Shown piece by piece: positions 57,574-64,000 of a DNA stretch of 64,000 nt. Below the pieces are notes generated by a model that saw only the letters and a program-made list of their open reading frames with translations, ran no database searches and was not told where the DNA came from. The stretch is from assembly GCA_964034945.1 (NCBI GenBank), contig OZ035962.1:104790034-104854033 (forward strand). The letters run 5' to 3'. A program made the translations under genes and the position numbers. The stretch is from Chrysopilus asiliformis. Taxonomy: Eukaryota; Arthropoda; Insecta; Diptera; Rhagionidae. Each line of letters begins with the position of its first letter. The first letter of the stretch is position 1.

Positions 57574-59796
57574 AAAACACGCCTATTAAATGCAGCTGTC
57601 CAATATTTTATTGTTGATATAGAAGGCGCATTTCAATTCGGTGTTGATCTAATCATTCTTTTTTTTTAAAAACAAGTATAATTACTACACGATATTCGGT
57701 TTTATTTATTTTTGTAAAAATACAAAAGTTGTGAATTACGCAGCTGGCTAAAAATTTGACCGAAGTTATTTGACAGATAGTATTCATTATTCACGAAAAA
57801 CAACATTGCTTTGATACTGATGGCGCTATCTCTTGCCTAGGCCGATCACTCTTCAGCCCACCCTCGCATTTTATTTAAAAAAATTTACTAATACAAAATT
57901 TTTATAAGAAAAATTATGGTTTATTCATAAAATTTGGATTTTACATTCTCCTTTGGTTAAATTACTTTTTAGATTTAAAATTAACATATTAACGTTTGAC
58001 TTTTGTCACATATTTAGTTTTGCTTCAAAAAAATAGAAGCAGATTCGAAAAAATACAAACAGTCACAAAAAGATTTCTAATTCTAATTTCATATCGCTTA
58101 ATTTCATTTATCCCGATCACTTTTTTTTTGCTTTTTGACATTTTTAAGCTAAATATCGTATTAGAAAATTACTCACGCCATATTTCATGTAAATAAGATA
58201 CATTTATTTATATCATTATTTTTCTAAATATTCTTTCCTTTATAATTCACTTTGTTAAATATTTTGTTGTACTAAATACAAAAATTATTAGTTTCTCATT
58301 GTTTGGATATAAAAAATCTACTAGAGTTTCAAAATTGTAAATAATTAGATTTAGTTTTCATTTCAGTTATAATTTAATCGAAAAAATGCAATGTATTTTT
58401 TTATAAGTTCATATTTAATTTGATAATAATTATAATAAATATCGTAATATTTAATTTTCTTTAAATATTTTTTGCTTAAAAATCTTTACAGTTCTATCCT
58501 AAAAGTAGAGAATACATTTAATTGGTGTTTGTTTTTCAAGTTTCTTATAATAATTTTTATTTCACATATCTAAGACGAAAATTTATGTTTATTTGTATTT
58601 CATTATAATTTTAGAATTACGAATATTCGAAAAAATGAAGTAACTGTATTACGACACCGTTGCTGTATTGCAATCTCTTGTACTTGGTTATAAAACTCAA
58701 TGTCGTAATTTTGATTTTCATTGAAAATTCATCAGCTACGTTTTTACGAGGTGGAAAAAACTGAGAAGTATTACAATATTTACCAAACATTTTATGGTAA
58801 TAAAAATTTAATAAAACCAAAATCCTCTTTATTATGAAATGAACATTTAATCAAAAAAATTGTTTTGAAAAAAAAATCAAAATATTTTATAAAGGGAGAA
58901 AATTGCATTGAGTCTCTCAGCTGCTTAAATGATTTTTATATTTTATAATATCAGTTAATAGTGTAATAAGTTAATTTTTTATTAAGATATTGTTTTTCAC
59001 ACAAAATTGCAATATTAAGATTGTGCTAGTATGAAAATAACATTACAAAAAATGTCTTTTGTTTTTTTTAACATAATTGTTAAATATTTATGTTTTTTTG
59101 TTATTAGAAATTCAAAGCCGTGTTGTAAAACTCGTTACCTGAGTCCAAATTGCCTGCTGTTTTCAGAATAGTCGCTTCGCATTGACTGTTATAATGGGAC
59201 TACTAATAATCTTCAGATTATATCGAATTCGACTTATATGTAAATATATGAAAAATATTTAATCACTTATAAATACGTGATTGTGAATCAATTACAAAAA
59301 TTATATTTTGATTAGGCTTCGGGCACATAGCAATGTTATGTATTATAAATTATATACCGTTCTATGTTTAGTTCTCTGGCTAGAATCAGAAAGCAAAAAG
59401 AAAAATTAATAATCCATGCTGTAGACACCAAGTGACTTCCAACTCTTTTTCTCTAGAAAACCTCTTTTGAAATTTAAAGTTATAAAACGATGAGTGGTTC
59501 CAATAATTTTAAAATTATCGTATAACTTCTGAAACGTGACAGGAATCCCAAAAAAACTGTGAAGGTTCAGGTTTGAAGTAATGTTTTTTTTTTACACCAA
59601 AAGTGCTATTAGGGTTTATGATTAGAAGAAACTATTAGGTGAAGAACCCTTCGCAAGCTTAATTCTAGCGTGACGACCTTATAAAAGACAAGAATTTTCG
59701 CGTTATAGCATTACAACACTGGAATGTATTACTTTAAAGAGTTCGAAAAGGGGTGGTAAACTTTTGAGTTTTGTTCCATCCAGTGTAGCATAACAA
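57574..59796. other. Non-coding, very AT-rich, nothing recognised
   Basis: No supported gene, terminal repeat or tandem array. Confidence 0.4.
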
Positions 59797-60170
59797 AGAA
59801 CGATGCACGATTTTGCCCCTATAAACTAACTTTTGAACCCGTGTAGTTTTCACTGTGGTTGAATACTTTTTGAAAAGGGCACAGTCTCTAGTTTCATCCA
59901 TATATGGCTTCAAGAGCCACCGAATTGCAGGGTGATGGTGAGGGGTTAACGAATTTTCTCGCGATTTTTCATGATTTCTGTGAAAAATCACGAGAGAGTT
60001 CGTTAACCCCTCACCATCCCCCTGCAATTCGGTGGCTCTTGAAGCCATATATGGATGAAACTAGAGAATGTGCCCCTTCCAAAAAGTACTCAACCAAAGT
60101 GAAAACTACACGGGTTCAGAAGTTAACCCAGGGGCACGAAAAACGCTATTTCCTGCATGGTTCTTTTCGG
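59797..60170. repeat. Large foldback, ~150-bp inner arms
   Basis: Centred near 59975. The inner arms (AGAGCCACCGAATTGCAGGG, GTTAACGAATT and so on) are almost perfect; similarity fades outward through CGGGTTCA(A/G)AAGTTA and GGGGCA to the ends. Equal ORFs on both strands starting MASRATELQGDGEGLTN are a result of the palindrome, not evidence for a gene. Confidence 0.9.
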
Positions 60171-61521
60171 TCCCACCGTGGTGAAGCATTTTTGTTAACC
60201 TTTGAACAAAAAAAACTTTCAAGTAATGTGAAATACACAGAACATAAAAATTTACCATTATATTGCGGTATAGTCAGTCACGTAACGTTATGTTGTGCTC
60301 GGAGCTTAAACACAATTTAATATTCTGGCGTTTCACAAAATAAAATTTAAAAAAAATCAGCAATATTTAAATGCGTTAGGAATGATCAAATACATAATGT
60401 AAATAAGCTAATGGAGACATCCAAAATTACAAAATGTCCATTAAACCGTTTTGCTAGAGACTTGGCTTGCCGGTTTTTCGTTATATAAAAGTGTAAAAGT
60501 TAGGCGGCATCTCCATTCTTAACGAATCGGCGGTCATAGCCCTCCGTTCAAAATTTTGAGCATAGATCTCCATGAACTCCTTTCTTAACGAATAAACTGA
60601 ACTGTCTCTCAGAATTTCTACTGCGACAAGTTCTTTTATTGTGCATATCATAAAATTTTTGCTAATATTGTTGAAAAGCCAAACACACTAGAATAGTTTA
60701 GTCATTAATTTCGACAATTAGGTATTAATTGCAAATTTGCTTAGCCGAAAAAAAGTTTTCCTTCTGACTTCATAATGTCGCAATTTTAACATTAAATTGT
60801 CAATCTTTGTGGAGTACTAAGTTTTCAAACATATGCACTCCTGTTCTGAAAAACGGCGTTAAGGGACTAAACGCAATGCGACCAGTGCTCTCGCAGTCAT
60901 GCTAGTTAAAAATACGGCAAGCATGGCATACATTGTCAAAAACCAGTTGATTGTTTTTTAATAGACACCTTACAAGTTGAATATATTGAACGGTTGAACT
61001 AATCCACAATTTTTAAATGCACATTTCGAATGCGATACAAATTTCGGTGGTGTATAATGAGATAATAATAATATTATAAAAATTTAGTCAATATTTAGTA
61101 AATAAATTGGATTTCTCTTTGTGTTTGTTTTGATATTTAATATTTCATATTTTTCTTAAAATTAATTTCTATGCTAAAAATTTAATTGAATTTCTTTGGC
61201 TTTTGAACAGCAAAATTGCTATTTCATATTTCTTAAAATTACAATACAACAAAAACATATTCTTTATAATGAAAATGTCTCGTGTTATTTTGGTTCGCTA
61301 GATTTTTTTCAAAAACATTTCATTTCATGTTTTTTTTTCAATAAATTGTAAATTTTAAATATTTTAAGCGCATTCAAGTATATTTGGTTCATCAAAATTT
61401 TGTAAATTACTATTGAATTCAAATTAATTTCAATTAATTGGACGAAAATGTGGAAAACCCGTTTAAGGACTGGTAAAACACTTTCATACGTTTTGATGGC
61501 AAATAAATGCCAAAGTAAGAA
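60171..61521. other. Non-coding, nothing recognised
   Basis: CTTTCTTAACGAATAAAC and CATTCTTAACGAATCGG near 60510-60600 are short echoes of each other. No other structure. Confidence 0.35.
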
Positions 61522-62420
61522 TACAGTGTGTTCCACAGAAACGTGTATTAAAAAAAACATAGTAAAACGCTCCGAATTATTTTTTTTCAAGACATTTATT
61601 AAAATATAGATAAAAACCGTTTGCGCAATTTAATTTAATAATGGGTCCAGTCACCGTTATTATCAATAATGGGTTCGCATCTTCTGGTAAAACTTTCAGT
61701 TAATTTTGCAGCATAATCGAGATCCAAAGTCATCCAAACCCTTTTAATAGCCCGTATAAGTTGTCGTGTAGTCGTGATATGTCTTCCTTTTAACTTATGT
61801 TTCATTACAGACCAGACATTTTCGATTGGATTGGCATCTGGACTCTGTGAAGGCCAATCCAATGTTACTATTCCATGATCTTCTTTCCATGATGTGCACC
61901 GGTAACTTCGATGTTTCGGGTCGTTATCTTCTTGAGTCCTGATTTCTACTCCATATAGTTTCTCTGCGGACTTCATATATAATTTGATTATGAATTCAGA
62001 ATTAAGATTTTGCGTAAAGGCCACCAATTTCCCAAAACCATGTGCTGAAATGTGCGGAAAAATAGGTCAGAGTATTATAGCCCCTGCCTGGGCTATCATC
62101 GATATTTCCACATTCTCTAAATCTCTTTACCCACTTATTCACGAATGAAACTGAGGTCTTTGTGTATTTTGCGCCATTTTTGCACTCATTTTGGGACCTT
62201 TGGGATGATGCAAAACTAGGAACACCACTTCGAAACGCTTTTTGTATATCGCACTCATAAAGCCTTTAGTCTTACTTTACCAAAATATGACACTGTACTG
62301 AAAAATTAATTATAGCGCGAAAAAGGCAATAGTATAAGCAAAGAAAATTGGCATCACACACACTTGTGCAAGCAAGTATAAAAAATTGCTGCGACACACG
62401 TTTCTGTGGAACACACTGTA
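61522..62420 (-). mobile_element. Internally deleted Tc1-like element
   Basis: Ends CAGTGTGTTCCACAGAAACG and its exact complement define ~23-bp terminal inverted repeats, each bordered by TA. About 0.9 kb, against 1.3-1.7 kb for complete Tc1-like elements. Confidence 0.93.
61635..62258 (-). pseudogene. Tc1-like transposase, deleted and frameshifted
   Basis: The N-terminus starts at the ATG at 62258 (MSAIYKKRFEVVFLVLHHPK), shifts frame near 62170 and continues FVNKWVKRFRECGNIDDSPG, the second helix-turn-helix and GRPR-type region. It then jumps to a C-terminal catalytic part with PHISAHGFGKLVAF, QEDNDPKH and DWPSQSPDANPIENVW, ending at a stop at 61635. A TGA interrupts the frame near 62088. 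The first catalytic Asp region is missing; the second Asp (EDNDPKH) and the Glu (NPIENVW) remain. Not catalytically competent. It matches the mariner copy in having lost the same middle part. Confidence 0.9.
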
Positions 62421-62887
62421 CCTTTTGCTAAAATTTACTTTGCTATCGGTCTTAATTTTATCTGAAGCATTTATTTGATGTAAGACTCTAAAAATTTAAA
62501 TTCTAAGCTCGTTCTGGTTATAAATCAAAAATTGTCAATATTTGAAGTTTTGGTACACTCTCGTGCGATTTTGAATCATTTATTTTAATCGCAAATTGCA
62601 ATTGAATATTCATTTTTACAACTTTGCATATTACTTTTAATAAAACCATTAATATTATGAACATTATATATTATTATGTTTCATTTTTACTTTAATTTAA
62701 GTAAAACGAACTGTCGGTGAAAAATCAGAGTAAGTTAATAATATTGTCACAAATTTAATTTTAAACGGTAAATTTAACGAAATATTATGTTCATTTGTGT
62801 CTAAATGTAAATAACCGCTACACTAATCGCGAAAATTCTTAAATAATTCATATAATAAAAAAGTGTTACAAGTCTAACTAGAAATAA
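62421..62887 (-). other. 3' flank of the Ser/Gln-rich gene
   Basis: AT-rich. A minus-strand AATAAA lies at about 62580-62586, roughly 300 bp after the stop at 62888, and could end that transcript. Confidence 0.4.
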
Positions 62888-63562
62888 TTATAGCCGCGGC
62901 GGCTTAAAATGTAAATGTGACGATTGCTGTGGTGTGTCCTGGACAACGGATGACGGTGAATTCGGAGCCAATGACCTTGTCGACGATGAGCTCGTTACCG
63001 CAACCTTCGGTGGCGATTGTACTTCAGCTGTTAATGGTATTGTGTCCATGAGAACATCACAGTCTTCGTCAATGGAATCTTTATTGCTAGAAGTCTTTAC
63101 GATTGCCATTAAATTCGTTATGTGTTGCTGTTGTTGCTGCTGCTGTTGTTGTGAGGATTCGAAAGATACAGCACGCGGCTTCCGTAATTTACTACTACAA
63201 CTACTACTAACTGTGTTACCACTACAATCAGTCATCAAACTATTCGATTTCCTTTGACGAAAACTATTTGAGCGCTGCTGCTGTTGGCCGGTAGCACCTC
63301 CAGCAGTCGTTGATACCGTTAGATTCGTGCCGTTAGGTGAATTAGTGCAGCCACCGCTACCGGAAGTCGTGTCCTGGGTAACCGAAACTTTGCCATTCTC
63401 CTTATTGCGGCGTGATGATGAACGATGGGGATGATGGCGACCCGGGCCACGACGTGAAGATCTTTTTACTGGATGATGAACGGATTCAGCGCTGGCACTT
63501 AGGCCGATGTTGCCAACTAAAAAATTTTCACGAATGGAAGAAAAATTATCGTCTACCTCCAT
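62888..63562 (-). CDS. Unrecognised Ser/Gln-rich protein, probable last coding exon
   Basis: A 224-codon minus-strand frame ending HFKPPRL. Parts in order: NFLVGNIGLSASAESVHH; a basic Arg/His/Ser stretch (RSSRRGPGRHHPHRSSSRR); a Ser/Thr/Gly-rich stretch; RSNSFRQRKSNSL and LRKPRAVSFE, basic motifs with Ser suited to phosphorylation; a run of nine Gln with two CAA/CAG flanks; then an acidic SIDEDCDVLMD and a Ser/Pro-rich tail. Such length and low complexity in an AT-rich region, with GC-richer codons than the flanks, support a real coding exon. The start is uncertain: ATG at 63562, or an exon beginning at 63516 after GAAAATTTTTTAG (a good acceptor), which would make it an internal-to-last exon of a larger gene reaching right. 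I do not recognise the family; probably intrinsically disordered and regulatory. Confidence 0.6.
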   Translation of the reverse strand: MEVDDNFSSIRENFLVGNIGLSASAESVHHPVKRSSRRGPGRHHPHRSSSRRNKENGKVSVTQDTTSGSGGCTNSPNGTNLTVSTTAGGATGQQQQRSNSFRQRKSNSLMTDCSGNTVSSSCSSKLRKPRAVSFESSQQQQQQQQQHITNLMAIVKTSSNKDSIDEDCDVLMDTIPLTAEVQSPPKVAVTSSSSTRSLAPNSPSSVVQDTPQQSSHLHFKPPRL

Positions 63563-64000
63563 ATTTACACACTCAAAATAAATTGTGTATAAAACTTGAA
63601 TGTGATTGATTTTTTTTTTGTTAAATTAATAACTGAAATTGTGCATCCTTCGAAAGCCAAATTAATGGACAACAAATGTTAAACATTGATACTACATGCA
63701 CGAATGATATTGTAATTTTTATTAAATCTCATGATTAAAAAAAAACAGCATAACGAGCGCGATCAATTTTATTTAAATCGAGGCAAAAATAAAACTTTGA
63801 ACAATAACAAAGAGAAAAAAAAATGAGAGAAGTTTTTGTGAAGGCATTCACAAATATGATGATGGTGCTATTAAAAATAATAAACATGTAAAGAGTTTAT
63901 ACACTAAAAATATTTGACACATACAAATGTTTTGATGGCACAGCCAAACATACAAAAGAAAAATTAATTCATATAAAATGTTAACACTATTTAAAATCAT
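63563..64000. other. AT-rich, nothing recognised (probable intron or 5' region)
   Basis: If the acceptor at 63517-63518 is used, this is intron of the Ser/Gln-rich gene. Confidence 0.4.

Noticed and set aside
59734..60320. ORFs on both strands starting with the same peptide (MASRATELQGDGEGLTN)
   Set aside because: They are mirror translations of one long palindrome; no codon or domain evidence.

Overview
The window reads as nuclear DNA of an insect, most likely a dipteran. It is AT-rich, with small intron-split genes of clear insect or animal type (a KCNQ potassium channel, Tom20), GT-AG introns, a BEL/Pao retrotransposon, mariner and Tc1 elements, Helitron-like elements and many short repeats. 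I saw nothing bacterial, no CRISPR array and no intact tRNA or rRNA gene. Species assignment is inference only.

Layout. 1-4000 (minus): 5' half of a BEL/Pao LTR retrotransposon with one uninterrupted reading frame of at least 1007 codons (gag, zinc knuckles, protease, reverse transcriptase); the rest lies beyond the left edge. Its leader holds a 90-bp tandem array. 5448-6134 (minus): two coding exons of the N-terminus of a KCNQ voltage-gated K+ channel; the next exon must lie left of the window, so the BEL element sits inside a KCNQ intron in the same orientation. 6.2-53 kb: a long stretch with no convincing host gene, filled with repeats: at least six copies of one ~590-bp family (called F here), two Helitron-like elements, a composite foldback/tandem element (SC, three copies), a second interspersed family (R, three copies), an internally deleted mariner nested in a palindromic MITE, hAT-like MITEs including a three-level nest, a perfect 611-bp tandem duplication, and many long hairpins. 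53420-54601 (plus): complete three-exon Tom20, mitochondrial import receptor. 55-62 kb: hairpins, a hAT MITE with perfect 8-bp target duplication, an F copy, a large foldback and an internally deleted Tc1 element. 62888-63562 (minus): the last coding exon of an unrecognised Ser/Gln-rich protein.

The three host genes have no evident functional link. The most unusual content is repeat architecture: one short motif (ACTTGAAATTTTGCACA, in variants) next to GACA/GACG microsatellites in several otherwise unrelated repeat families; a terminal hairpin in family F that appears to covary between subfamilies; a set of near-perfect hairpins whose outer arms are unrelated to each other while three share the same apical TGT-repeat stem; and a possible Penelope-type hammerhead core. 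No new defence or metabolic system was found.
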